Under the pieces are notes generated by a model. It was given only the letters and a program-made list of their open reading frames with translations, was not told the DNA's origin and ran no database searches. Below are positions 17,608 to 25,357 of a stretch of 64,000 nucleotides of DNA, piece after piece. Made by a program: the position numbers and the translations under genes. How positions within the stretch are numbered: position 1 is the first letter of the stretch; each line of letters begins with the position of its first letter. Location: contig OZ241908.1 of the NCBI GenBank assembly GCA_965203685.1, positions 5,580,001 to 5,644,000 of the forward strand. Reading direction: 5' to 3'. Origin of the DNA: VXYL01 sp965203685. Lineage in GTDB: Bacteria; Pseudomonadota; Gammaproteobacteria; Pseudomonadales; Azotimanducaceae.

Positions 17608-18519
17608 ATGACAGCATTCGCGCCGATCCTGACCAGCGAGCAGGCTCTCCACTTGCTCGAGGCCCGCGAAGCCGGCGCGCCCAGCGCGTTCGTGAGCCTG
17701 GATCTCGGCCGTACCGAATCCGAGGTCGAGTTGAGCGCGGATGGCGCCTTGATCGCCGGTGCCATCGTGGCGGAACCGGCCCTGCAACGCGTCGCCGGGG
17801 ACCCCGACAGGTGCTTTGAGATCGCCGGTGGGGCAGTGGCCCCCGTGGTCGTGTTTTCCGACGAGACAGGCTGGTCGCGATCACTGGTGCCCACCGACGA
17901 CGCTCCAACCACGGTCGTGGCCGGTTTCGCCATGCATCGGGTCGTGGACACGACACCGCTTCGCGACACGCGGGCGAAGATCCGGGCGCTGGGCAGACCG
18001 CGCGGTCGGGCGTTGGATACGGCCACGGGGCTCGGCTACACGGCGATCGAACTCGCCCGGACGTGCACCGAGGTGGTCACGGTGGAAAGGGATCCGGCGG
18101 CCATCGCCTTGGCGCGACGGAATCCGTGGTCAGTCGAACTCTTCGAGTTGCCGAACATCGAGCGCATCGTCGGTGATGCAACGGACGTCGTGAGGTCGTT
18201 CAGTGCGGGCGAGTTCGCAGTCGTGTTGCACGATCCGCCCGCGGTGCAACTCGGCGGTGAGCTTTACGCGGGCGCGTTCTATGCCGAATTGAAACGGATC
18301 CTTAAGCCCGGCGGACGCTTGTTCCATTACGTCGGCGATCCCAAGAGCGGCGCTGGCGGGCGCACGGTTCGCGGGGTAATCCGACGGCTTGCCGCCGCGG
18401 GATTCATCGACGTGCGGACCGACCCGCGCGCGTTCGGGGTGACAGCGCGGGCCGGCGGGCGCGGCCGTTACTCGTCGAGGGCGCCGAGGCGCGCGCCCTC
18501 GAAGAGGATGCGCGGGTAG
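17608..18519 (+). CDS. class I SAM-dependent methyltransferase, COG2521-like
   Basis: 303 residues. The C-terminal half is a Rossmann methyltransferase with motif I DTATGLGYTAIELA, an acidic residue in VTVERDPAA, motif IV HDPP, and RILKPGGRLFHYVG. This combination (NPWSVELFE, IVGDA, HDPP, GGELYAGAFY) strongly recalls the family described as predicted archaeal methyltransferases (COG2521); that is from memory, not a search. The N-terminal 120 residues may be a substrate-binding domain. The target is unknown. It sits between fmt and trkA, where many relatives carry rsmB, but on the opposite strand. Its last 52 bp overlap the 3' end of fmt (tail to tail). Confidence 0.75.
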   Translation: MTAFAPILTSEQALHLLEAREAGAPSAFVSLDLGRTESEVELSADGALIAGAIVAEPALQRVAGDPDRCFEIAGGAVAPVVVFSDETGWSRSLVPTDDAPTTVVAGFAMHRVVDTTPLRDTRAKIRALGRPRGRALDTATGLGYTAIELARTCTEVVTVERDPAAIALARRNPWSVELFELPNIERIVGDATDVVRSFSAGEFAVVLHDPPAVQLGGELYAGAFYAELKRILKPGGRLFHYVGDPKSGAGGRTVRGVIRRLAAAGFIDVRTDPRAFGVTARAGGRGRYSSRAPRRAPSKRMRG

Positions 18520-19403
18520 CCGTTCGCGGCGCTTGCGATCGCCAGCGGCGTGCCTTTGCCCCGATTGAGTTGGACGGTGTCGAGCGCTAGGCGGCCACCG
18601 CCGCAGGCCACGCACCACTCTTGGCTGTCGCGAACGAGGGTGCCGGGCGAACCAGGTGCGTCTTGTCCTTGGGGGCGCGCCGCGAGAATGCGGATGCGTG
18701 TTCCGTCGCTCGCGGTCGTGTACGCCGCCATGCGACCACTGAGAGCCCGCACCTGTCGGTCCAGGACGGTGGCGTCACGGCTCCAACGGACGACGGCGTC
18801 GGCGGCGGTCAGCTTGTCGGCGTAGGTCGCCTGGTCGTCGTCCTGCGGGCTTGGCGTATCGGTTCCCAGCCGATCCAGGGTGTCGAGCATGGCTTGGGCG
18901 CCGAGGTGCGCCAGCGCTTCGGTGACGGCCGCGCCAGTACTCTGGTCGTCCAGCGGTAGGTGTCGGCGACAGTAGACGGGCCCGGTATCGAGACCTGCGT
19001 CCACCTGCATGATGGAGACGCCGGTTTCGCGGTCGCCAGCCATGATTGCTCGTTCCACCGGTGCGGCGCCCCGCCATCGCGGCAGAAGCGAAGCGTGCAC
19101 ATTGAGGCAGCCGTGACGAGGCGCGGCGAGGACGGCGGCGGGTAGCAACAGCCCGTATGCGGCGACCACGACGGCGTCGAACGCGGAGAATGCGTTGGCC
19201 TCCGGGTCGAGCTTGGTGGGGGTGCGCACATTGATCCCGCGTGCATCGGCGAGCCGCCGGACGGGGCTCGGCTTGAGCTTCCGGCCACGCCCAGCGCGCC
19301 GGTCCGGCTGCGTATACACGGCACCGACCTCGTGGTCGGACGCGATCAGGCGTTCGAGAATGGTCGTCGCGAAGGCGGCGGTGCCGGCGAAGGCAAGTCG
19401 CAA
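18468..19403 (-). CDS. fmt: methionyl-tRNA formyltransferase
   Basis: Formylates initiator Met-tRNA using 10-formyl-THF. Length 311 residues, normal. The N-terminal formyltransferase domain has the catalytic set in CLNVHASLLPRWRGAAP and DAGLDTGPVY, and a C-terminal OB-like domain follows. I place the start at a TTG (19401-19403) preceded by GAGGAG at 6-nt spacing, which is the best ribosome site available. No ATG fits. It is 10 bp downstream of def, the deformylase that removes the same formyl group. Confidence 0.95.
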   Translation of the reverse strand: MRLAFAGTAAFATTILERLIASDHEVGAVYTQPDRRAGRGRKLKPSPVRRLADARGINVRTPTKLDPEANAFSAFDAVVVAAYGLLLPAAVLAAPRHGCLNVHASLLPRWRGAAPVERAIMAGDRETGVSIMQVDAGLDTGPVYCRRHLPLDDQSTGAAVTEALAHLGAQAMLDTLDRLGTDTPSPQDDDQATYADKLTAADAVVRWSRDATVLDRQVRALSGRMAAYTTASDGTRIRILAARPQGQDAPGSPGTLVRDSQEWCVACGGGRLALDTVQLNRGKGTPLAIASAANGYPRILFEGARLGALDE

Positions 19404-19413
19404 CCAAGTCTCC

Positions 19414-19929
19414 TCAGCGTCGTCCGTTGGATCGCGCCGCGCCCTGTTTCTTGAGCTTGCTCTTGATGCGCTGCCGCTTGAGCCGCGACAGGTAGTCCAC
19501 GAACAACTTGCCGTCGAGATGGTCGCGCTCGTGCTGGATGCACACCGCGAGTAATCCTTCGGCTTCCATTTCGAACGGCTCGCCGTCGCGGCCGAGCGCG
19601 GCAACGCGGATGTGGTCGGCGCGCTTCACGGTCTCAAAGAAGCCGGGCACGGAAAGGCAACCCTCCTCGCGCTCCTGCAAGCCGTCGCTGCTTTCGATGA
19701 CGGGGTTGACGAACACGTGGGGTTCGTTGCGCTGCTCCGAGGTGTCCACGACGATGACCCGCTTGTGGACGTTCACCTGGGTGGCGGACAGGCCGATTCC
19801 CGGGGCCGCGTACATGGTTTCGAGCAGGTCGTCGATCAGTTGCCGGACTGGCTCATCGACCGTGGCAACGGGTTCCGCGTGAGTCCGCAGCCTTGGGTCG
19901 GGGTAGTGCAGGATGGGCAATAGGGCCAT
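19414..19929 (-). CDS. def: peptide deformylase
   Basis: Metalloenzyme removing the N-formyl group from new proteins, 171 residues. All three family motifs are present: GIGLSATQ, EGCLS (metal-binding Cys) and QHERDHLDG (HExxH-type metal site). The start is the ATG at 19929. The frame continues upstream through the 92-bp repeats, giving repetitive GRPRPHSG-type residues that are not part of the enzyme. First gene of def-fmt. Confidence 0.96.
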   Translation of the reverse strand: MALLPILHYPDPRLRTHAEPVATVDEPVRQLIDDLLETMYAAPGIGLSATQVNVHKRVIVVDTSEQRNEPHVFVNPVIESSDGLQEREEGCLSVPGFFETVKRADHIRVAALGRDGEPFEMEAEGLLAVCIQHERDHLDGKLFVDYLSRLKRQRIKSKLKKQGAARSNGRR

Positions 19930-20005
19930 GCGTGCTTTGGCGAATCCGGAGTCTAGGTTGCGAATGGTGGCACAACTCACCGGGCTTCGCCCGCGCCCCC
20001 GGCGG

Positions 20006-20189
20006 TTCGGCGCCTTCGTGGTACGCGGGCGGCCCCGCCGCAATGGACCTTGCACGATGCCGGAATGCGGACGAGGACGTCCGCGTACCTCCTTGGGTTC
20101 GGCGCCTGGGCGGTACGCGGGCGTTTCGGGCCGCATAGGGCCTTGCACGCACCCGGAATGCGGACGAGGACGTCCGCGCACCTCCGTCG
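20006..20189. repeat. 92-bp tandem duplication carrying four family A-type hairpins
   Basis: Two imperfect direct repeats (20006-20097 and 20098-20189). Each begins TTCGGCGCCT, contains an inverted hairpin starting GGTACGCGGGCG, then CCTTGCACG, and ends with the canonical 28-bp family A unit (20062-20089 and 20155-20182). So four related hairpins alternate in orientation. They fill most of the 331 bp between the divergent def and dprA starts (19930-20260). Apart from a small GGGC-TTC-GCCC hairpin at about 19980 I see nothing else there, and no clear promoter. Confidence 0.85.
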
Positions 20190-20260
20190 GGCTGATGTCT
20201 TACAGCACGAAGCGCCTTTTGCCAGCATCGCGCAAGGAAACCGTGCTCTAGCATGTGCCA

Positions 20261-21115
20261 ATGGACGGAACTCACCAGGTGCTAAGGCGTTCGGCATTGC
20301 CGCTGCCGTTGCGCGAGATCCCGGATCCCCCGGAGCGGCTGTTTTACGCCGGGCATGCTGCGGCCTTGGATTCGCCGGCAGTGGCCGTGGTCGGCAGCCG
20401 GCGTTGTACACAGCAAGGTCGCGACGTCGCCTTCTCCCTGGCGCGCGACCTGGCCGCACAGGGGTTGACCATCGTCAGTGGGCTCGCCTACGGCATCGAT
20501 GCAGCCGCCCATCGCGGTGCCTTGGCGAGCGCTGCGGCACCGACCGTGGCTGTCCTGGGCAGCGGCCTCGACCGGATCTACCCGCAGTTGCACGAGCGGC
20601 TCGCCGCGGAGATCGTCGAGCAAGGTGGGGCGGTGATATCGGAGTACGAGCCGGGCACGGGGCCGCGCAAATACCACTTCCCCGCGCGCAACCGGATCGT
20701 GAGCGGACTGTGCCTCGGGGTGGTGATCGTGGAGGCGTCCGAGCGCAGCGGCTCGCTGATTACGGCGCGCCTAGCCCTCGAACAGGGCCGGGATGTGATG
20801 GCCGTCCCGTCCCTGGTATCGAGCCCCTTGGCGGCCGGATGCCACCGCTTGATTCGCCAAGGGGCGGCGCTGGTGGAATGCGCCGAGCACGTCCTTGAGG
20901 CGTTGGGCTTGGAAGCTCAGCCGGTAGCACCCAGCGCCAACAACGTGCCGGAGGACGACATCGTCCTGCGGCACGTTGAAGCGACGGTGACGCCGCTGGA
21001 GGCGATCGTGGCGGCTTCGGGCCTCCCCATCGAGGACGTGCTTGAGCGGCTGGCCGAGCTTGAAATCGATGGTCTAGTCCGGACGCAAGGGGGCGGCTAC
21101 ATCCGTTGCCGCTAA
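20261..21115 (+). CDS. dprA: DNA-processing protein DprA, short form
   Basis: Loads RecA on incoming single-stranded DNA during natural transformation. 284 residues from the ATG at 20261 (a GTG at 20255 is possible). The Rossmann domain has VAVVGSRRCTQQGRD, SGLAYGIDAAAHRGAL, AVLGSGLDRIYP and HFPARNRIVSGL. A C-terminal winged-helix domain follows. The usual N-terminal helical (SAM-like) domain is absent, leaving only about 30 residues before the Rossmann fold. It heads the dprA-purE-tsaC-aroE run. Confidence 0.93.
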   Translation: MDGTHQVLRRSALPLPLREIPDPPERLFYAGHAAALDSPAVAVVGSRRCTQQGRDVAFSLARDLAAQGLTIVSGLAYGIDAAAHRGALASAAAPTVAVLGSGLDRIYPQLHERLAAEIVEQGGAVISEYEPGTGPRKYHFPARNRIVSGLCLGVVIVEASERSGSLITARLALEQGRDVMAVPSLVSSPLAAGCHRLIRQGAALVECAEHVLEALGLEAQPVAPSANNVPEDDIVLRHVEATVTPLEAIVAASGLPIEDVLERLAELEIDGLVRTQGGGYIRCR

Positions 21116-21176
21116 GGCTTGCCGGGGCGCAAGCAAAACCGCAAACTTCCCGCCTTTCGTTGACGAGGTGGCGTCG

Positions 21177-21674
21177 ATGCCGTGGGTAGCCGTCCTGATG
21201 GGTTCGCAGTCGGATTGGCCGACGATGCAGGCTTGTACGGAAGCGCTGGGTGAGCTCGGCGTCGAGTTCGAAGTGCGCGTGACGTCGGCGCATCGGACGC
21301 CGGCCGCGACCGCGCAATACGTCTCGGACGCCGCGTCGCGGGGCTGCGGCGTATTCATCTGCGCAGCCGGCCTCGCCGCCCACTTGGCGGGTGCCGTTGC
21401 GGCACATACGACGCGCCCGGTGATCGGCGTACCCATGGACGGCGGCCCCCTGAACGGCGAGGACGCCCTGTTGTCCACCGTGATGATGCCCGGCGGCGTG
21501 CCGGTCGCGACGGTGGCCATTGGCAAGGCTGGCGCACGCAACGCCGGCTATCTCGCGGCACAGATCCTGGCCGTTGCCGACGAAGACCTGGCGGCGCGGG
21601 TGGATGCGGACCGCGCGGCGAACGCCGCGAAGGTTGCGGCGCAGAACCAGGCCGTGCAGGAGACGCTTGCGTAG
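21177..21674 (+). CDS. purE: 5-(carboxyamino)imidazole ribonucleotide mutase PurE
   Basis: Class I PurE of purine biosynthesis, 165 residues, converting N5-CAIR to CAIR. Signatures are VLMGSQSDWPTM, TSAHRTP, AAGLAAHLAG and GVPMDGG. The ATG at 21177 has GAGG 8 nt upstream; a GTG at 21168 is the alternative. The usual partner purK is not adjacent. The order dprA-purE-tsaC-aroE is typical of gammaproteobacteria with purK deleted or moved. Confidence 0.94.
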   Translation: MPWVAVLMGSQSDWPTMQACTEALGELGVEFEVRVTSAHRTPAATAQYVSDAASRGCGVFICAAGLAAHLAGAVAAHTTRPVIGVPMDGGPLNGEDALLSTVMMPGGVPVATVAIGKAGARNAGYLAAQILAVADEDLAARVDADRAANAAKVAAQNQAVQETLA

Positions 21675-21711
21675 CGTCCCTGAGCACGTCCGCGCACGCA
21701 TAGGCCCAACC

Positions 21712-22257
21712 GTGGACCAGGCGCTGCACGAGGCTGCGCAGGTGCTATGGCGGGGCGGCGTGGTCGCCCACGCGTGCGAGGGCGTATGGGGCCTGGCCTG
21801 CAACCCTCTGGACGAAACCGCAGTGGGCCGGGTGGTCGACATCAAGGGCCGCGCGGCTACCAAGGGCTTGATCATGATCGCGGCGTGCGCCGAAGCGTTC
21901 GCTGCGGAGTTGGCCGGCCTTGGCGAAGCGACCGCCGAGCGCATCAGGGCGAGTTGGCCGGGCCCAGTGACCTGGGTGGTGGCGAGCGCGCGGTTTCCGG
22001 ACTGGATCACGGGTGGGCGCGGCACCGTCGCTGTGCGGGTACCGGACCATGCCCAATCGCGCGCGCTTGCCGGGGCGTTCGGAGCCCCCATCGTGTCGAC
22101 GTCGGCGAACCGCAGCGGCGCCCCGCCTTGTCTCAATGCCGACGACGTGCGGGACGTGCTCGGTGACGAGATCGACTACCTGCTGCCCGGTGCCATCGGC
22201 GACCGTGTTGGACCGAGCACGATCATCGACGCCGCGACCGGGCAGACGCTGCGATGA
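21712..22257 (+). CDS. tsaC: threonylcarbamoyl-AMP synthase TsaC
   Basis: Makes threonylcarbamoyl-AMP for the t6A37 modification of ANN-decoding tRNAs. It is the single-domain TsaC form, 181 residues, with a GTG start at 21712. Family landmarks are VVDIKGRAATKGLIMI (the K-R/K binding stretch), SWPGPVTWV, VAVRVPDH and STSANRSGAP. The first motif reads HACEGVWGLACNP rather than the usual YPTE form. Its stop overlaps the aroE start (ATGA). Confidence 0.93.
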   Translation: MDQALHEAAQVLWRGGVVAHACEGVWGLACNPLDETAVGRVVDIKGRAATKGLIMIAACAEAFAAELAGLGEATAERIRASWPGPVTWVVASARFPDWITGGRGTVAVRVPDHAQSRALAGAFGAPIVSTSANRSGAPPCLNADDVRDVLGDEIDYLLPGAIGDRVGPSTIIDAATGQTLR

Positions 22258-23060
22258 CGGATCGGTACGCGGTCATCGGCAACCCGGTGGGGCATAGCTT
22301 GTCGCCCACGATTCACGCCGAGTTCGCGCGCGCCACCGGCGAGGACCTGACCTACGGCACGCTCGAGGCGCCCGTTGACGGCTTCGCCCAGGCTGCGGGC
22401 CACTTTCTGGACACCGGCAAGGGCCTGAACGTCACCGTGCCGTTCAAGGTTGATGCTTGGCGCTGGGTAGACCGCCACGATGCCCATGCGGCCGCTGCTG
22501 GCGCCGTGAACACGATCGTGCCGGCCACGGACGGCTGGCTAGGCTGCAACACGGACGGCTTGGGCCTCGTGACGGACTTGACGGAGCATCTCCGTTGGCA
22601 GATCGCGGGGGTGCGAACGCTGATCCTCGGCGCCGGCGGCGCCGTCCAAGGTGTGATTGGCGCACTCAAAGAGGCGGGAGCCGAAGGCGTGATGATCGCC
22701 AACCGCACGGTCACGAAGGCGCAAGCGCTGGCGCAGGAGTTTGGCGTGGAGGCCTGCTCCCTGGACGAGGTCGGCAATGGGTGGGACCTGATCGTGAACG
22801 GGACCTCGGCCGGTCTCGCCGGTACGGGCGAGTTGATTGCCGCCGAAGCGGTGGCGGATGCGCGCTGTTACGACCTGCTCTATCGCCGGGACGGGGCGAC
22901 CCCGTTCTGCGACTGGGCGACGGCGCACGGGGCGCGCGCCGTGGCCGACGGCTTGGGCATGTTGGTCGAGCAGGCCGCGCAGGCGTTCTACCTGTGGCGC
23001 GGCGTTCGCCCGGAGACGGTGCCTGTCCTTGCCTTGATCCGCAGCGGCTCGCCGTCGTGA
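22254..23060 (+). CDS. aroE: shikimate dehydrogenase (NADP+)
   Basis: Reduces 3-dehydroshikimate in aromatic amino acid biosynthesis, 268 residues. Substrate and catalytic residues are visible in NPVGHSLSP, NVTVPFK (catalytic Lys) and NTDG (catalytic Asp). The NADP-binding loop is GAGGAVQGV followed by NRT, and the C-terminus has DGLGMLVEQAAQAF. It overlaps tsaC by 4 nt and is followed immediately by the cytochrome oxidase assembly genes. Confidence 0.96.
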   Translation: MTDRYAVIGNPVGHSLSPTIHAEFARATGEDLTYGTLEAPVDGFAQAAGHFLDTGKGLNVTVPFKVDAWRWVDRHDAHAAAAGAVNTIVPATDGWLGCNTDGLGLVTDLTEHLRWQIAGVRTLILGAGGAVQGVIGALKEAGAEGVMIANRTVTKAQALAQEFGVEACSLDEVGNGWDLIVNGTSAGLAGTGELIAAEAVADARCYDLLYRRDGATPFCDWATAHGARAVADGLGMLVEQAAQAFYLWRGVRPETVPVLALIRSGSPS

Positions 23061-23068
23061 CAACACTC

Positions 23069-23737
23069 ATGGAAGGCTTTCGCCCGGGCAAAGCGCTGAC
23101 GGCGCAGGTTTTGGCGGCACTCGTCGTCGTGTTGTCACTCGCAGTCTGGCAATTCGCTCGCGGCTTGGAAAAGACCGCCTTGGTGAACGAACGCGCCGAG
23201 CGGCTCGGGGCCGCGCCCGTGGCGTCCACCGCGCTACGCTCTGACTCGCCGGACTTCCTCCGTGTGTCGCTTGTCGGCGAGTACGACCCGGAAAGCCAGT
23301 TTTTCGTTGGCGCTCGGCAGGCGGGCGGTGTCGAGGCTTGGTCGGTGCTGCGCACGTCGCACGGTGCGTTCTTGGTCAACCGCGGCTGGTTGGCAAGCCC
23401 GACGGCACCGCCGTCCGGGGAGGTTTCGGTGGTAGGGGTCCTTTGGCCGAGCACCCCGGTGACCGTCTACGCGTCGCAACAGCCTTGGCCGGAGGACTGG
23501 CCGAAGCAGGTCCGCTGGGCTGATCCGGTGCGCATGGCGGCGGCCGCGGGCGCCCATCCTCGGGAGATCCGCCTTGAACGTGGCAGCGCTGGCGTCTCGA
23601 GACCTGCGTCGTTGGCATGGGACTACTCTCCCGGGATGCATTGGGGCTACACCGCGCAGTGGTTGGTGATCGGTGCCGCTGTCATCGCAGGGTACGTCGT
23701 CATCGGCTTGCGAAGGGGACGGAACCGTGCCGGCTAA
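23069..23737 (+). CDS. SURF1 family cytochrome oxidase assembly protein
   Basis: Heme-handling factor for assembly of heme-copper oxidases. 222 residues with one membrane helix at each end (about 12-30 and 195-215) and a periplasmic domain between, the SURF1 topology. Motifs are LAVWQFARGLEKTAL, FLVNRGWL near the middle and MHWGYTAQW before the last helix. The start could be this ATG or a GTG at 23057 that overlaps the aroE stop. It overlaps ctaA by 11 nt. Confidence 0.88.
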   Translation: MEGFRPGKALTAQVLAALVVVLSLAVWQFARGLEKTALVNERAERLGAAPVASTALRSDSPDFLRVSLVGEYDPESQFFVGARQAGGVEAWSVLRTSHGAFLVNRGWLASPTAPPSGEVSVVGVLWPSTPVTVYASQQPWPEDWPKQVRWADPVRMAAAAGAHPREIRLERGSAGVSRPASLAWDYSPGMHWGYTAQWLVIGAAVIAGYVVIGLRRGRNRAG

Positions 23738-24701
23738 GCCGTCGACCGGCGTCTATCGCATGGCCCTGGCGGGGATCGCACTGGCGTCAGTGGTGGTGGT
23801 GCTCGGCGCCTACACACGCCTTGTCGATGCCGGGCTCGGCTGCCCGGACTGGCCAGGCTGCTATGGCCAACTCGGTGTGCCAACCGGTGCCGCGGAGATC
23901 GCACGTGCCGAGGCGGCGTTCCCGGATGCGCCGGTCGAGGCCGACAAGGCGTGGGTGGAGATGATCCACCGCTATGCCGCGACCACCCTGGGCGCGTTGA
24001 TCCTGGTCATCCTGGGTCTCGCCGTGAAGAACCGGCAGCCTTGGCGTCTCCCAGCGGGGCTTGCCGTCCTCGTGATTGCCCAGGGCGCGTTCGGAGCTTG
24101 GACGGTGACGCTCAAGCTCTGGCCGCAGGTCGTCACGGCCCATCTCCTCGGCGGGTTCGCAACGTTGGCCCTGCTCGGCGTACTTGCGCTCACCGAGCGA
24201 CCCACGCCGTTGCTCCGGGTCGATCCTTCACTCAAACGGTTAGCGACGGTGGCGCTCGTGGTCCTCGTCGTTCAAGTGGCCTTGGGCGGCTGGCTGACGT
24301 CCAACTATGCCGCCCTGGCTTGCCCGGATTTCCCAACATGCCACGGCGCCTGGCTGCCGGAGATGGATTTCAGGACCGGCTTCGATGTCACGCAGACCGT
24401 CGGCCCGAACTACCTTGGCGGGCTGATGTCGAGCGATGCCCGGGTTGCCATTCATTTCGCCCATCGCCTTGGGGCGATCGCCGTGCTGCTTATCGTCGGC
24501 GTCTTGGCGTGGCGGCTCGGTGACCGCGTCGTCGGTTGGTCCCTGGCGGCGGTATTGGCGGCCCAGCTAGGGCTCGGCATCGCCAACGTCGTGTTCGCTT
24601 TGCCCTTGGCTGTCGCGGTTTTGCACAACGCGGGCGCGGCGGCGTTGCTGCTTGTCTTGGTGGCAGTTCGCTTCGCAGCAAACCGGCCGATGCGGGTATA
24701 G
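23727..24701 (+). CDS. ctaA: heme A synthase CtaA (COX15 type)
   Basis: Oxidises the C8 methyl of heme O to give heme A for aa3-type oxidases. 324 residues, about eight membrane helices. Paired histidines are seen in EMIHRYAATT, VTAHLLGG, HFAHRLGAIA and HNAGAAALL. The two Cys-containing loops are GLGCPDWPGCYG and ALACPDFPTCHG. GTG start at 23727 behind a purine-rich AAGGGGACGGA. No heme O synthase (ctaB) and no aa3 oxidase subunits are in the window. Confidence 0.93.
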   Translation: MPAKPSTGVYRMALAGIALASVVVVLGAYTRLVDAGLGCPDWPGCYGQLGVPTGAAEIARAEAAFPDAPVEADKAWVEMIHRYAATTLGALILVILGLAVKNRQPWRLPAGLAVLVIAQGAFGAWTVTLKLWPQVVTAHLLGGFATLALLGVLALTERPTPLLRVDPSLKRLATVALVVLVVQVALGGWLTSNYAALACPDFPTCHGAWLPEMDFRTGFDVTQTVGPNYLGGLMSSDARVAIHFAHRLGAIAVLLIVGVLAWRLGDRVVGWSLAAVLAAQLGLGIANVVFALPLAVAVLHNAGAAALLLVLVAVRFAANRPMRV

Positions 24702-24708
24702 TGCGCCG

Positions 24709-25350
24709 ATGAAGTGGGTCGTGGCGGCGTTGTTGGCGTTGGGCTTGGTGGGCGGCGGCTTGGCGTTCACCGGTCTTGTCTCCGAACCCGGGCTTACGGA
24801 CGAGGAACTTGCGGCCTTCGGATTCACGGCCTTTCCGGAACCGCGGACGATCGATGCGTTTGCCCTGGCGGACGCCACGGGAGAGCCTTTCGACATTGAA
24901 CGGCTGCGCACCCGGTGGTCGTTCGTCTTTTTCGGCTACGCCAACTGCCCGGACATCTGTCCCACGACCATGGCTGTCCTGGGGGCTGCCGAGGAGCGAC
25001 TGCTGGCCGACGGCGATTCAGCGTTCCAGGGGATCTTGGTCAGCGTTGATCCGGAGCGCGACGCGCCGGACCTCCTCCAAGACTACGTGGCGTCGTTCTC
25101 GGCCAATTTCGTTGGCGTCACCGGTTCGCCACCGGCGATCGCGGCGTTCAGCAAGAGTCTGCATGCGGGTTTTGCCAAGGTGCCAGTTGAGGATTCGGCG
25201 CTCGGCTACCTCATGGATCATTCGAGCCACATAGCCGTCGTCGACCCACTCGGTCGCCACTTCGGTTTCATCCGGCCGCCCCACGATGCGCAGCAACTCG
25301 CGACGTTGACGCGCGCCTTGGCCCAACGCTGGGATGCGCGCACGGGCTGA
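24709..25350 (+). CDS. SCO1/SenC family copper chaperone
   Basis: Thioredoxin-fold copper protein that helps build the CuA centre. 213 residues with an N-terminal membrane anchor (about 3-22). The copper site is CPDIC (CxxxC), with the distal His in LMDHSSHIAVVD, and FVFFGYANCPD is typical. It lies 7 bp after ctaA and 7 bp before egtB, completing a surf1-ctaA-sco assembly cluster attached to aroE. Confidence 0.92.
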   Translation: MKWVVAALLALGLVGGGLAFTGLVSEPGLTDEELAAFGFTAFPEPRTIDAFALADATGEPFDIERLRTRWSFVFFGYANCPDICPTTMAVLGAAEERLLADGDSAFQGILVSVDPERDAPDLLQDYVASFSANFVGVTGSPPAIAAFSKSLHAGFAKVPVEDSALGYLMDHSSHIAVVDPLGRHFGFIRPPHDAQQLATLTRALAQRWDARTG

Positions 25351-25357
25351 ACGGACC

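Noticed and set aside
19930..20181. An N-terminal extension of peptide deformylase with repetitive GRPRPHSG residues
   Set aside because: It is only the translation of the hairpin repeats; deformylases start at MALLPILHYPDPRL as here.
20006..20189. CRISPR array
   Set aside because: Only two diverged 92-bp units with no unique spacers of even length; palindromic repeats explain it, and there are no cas genes.
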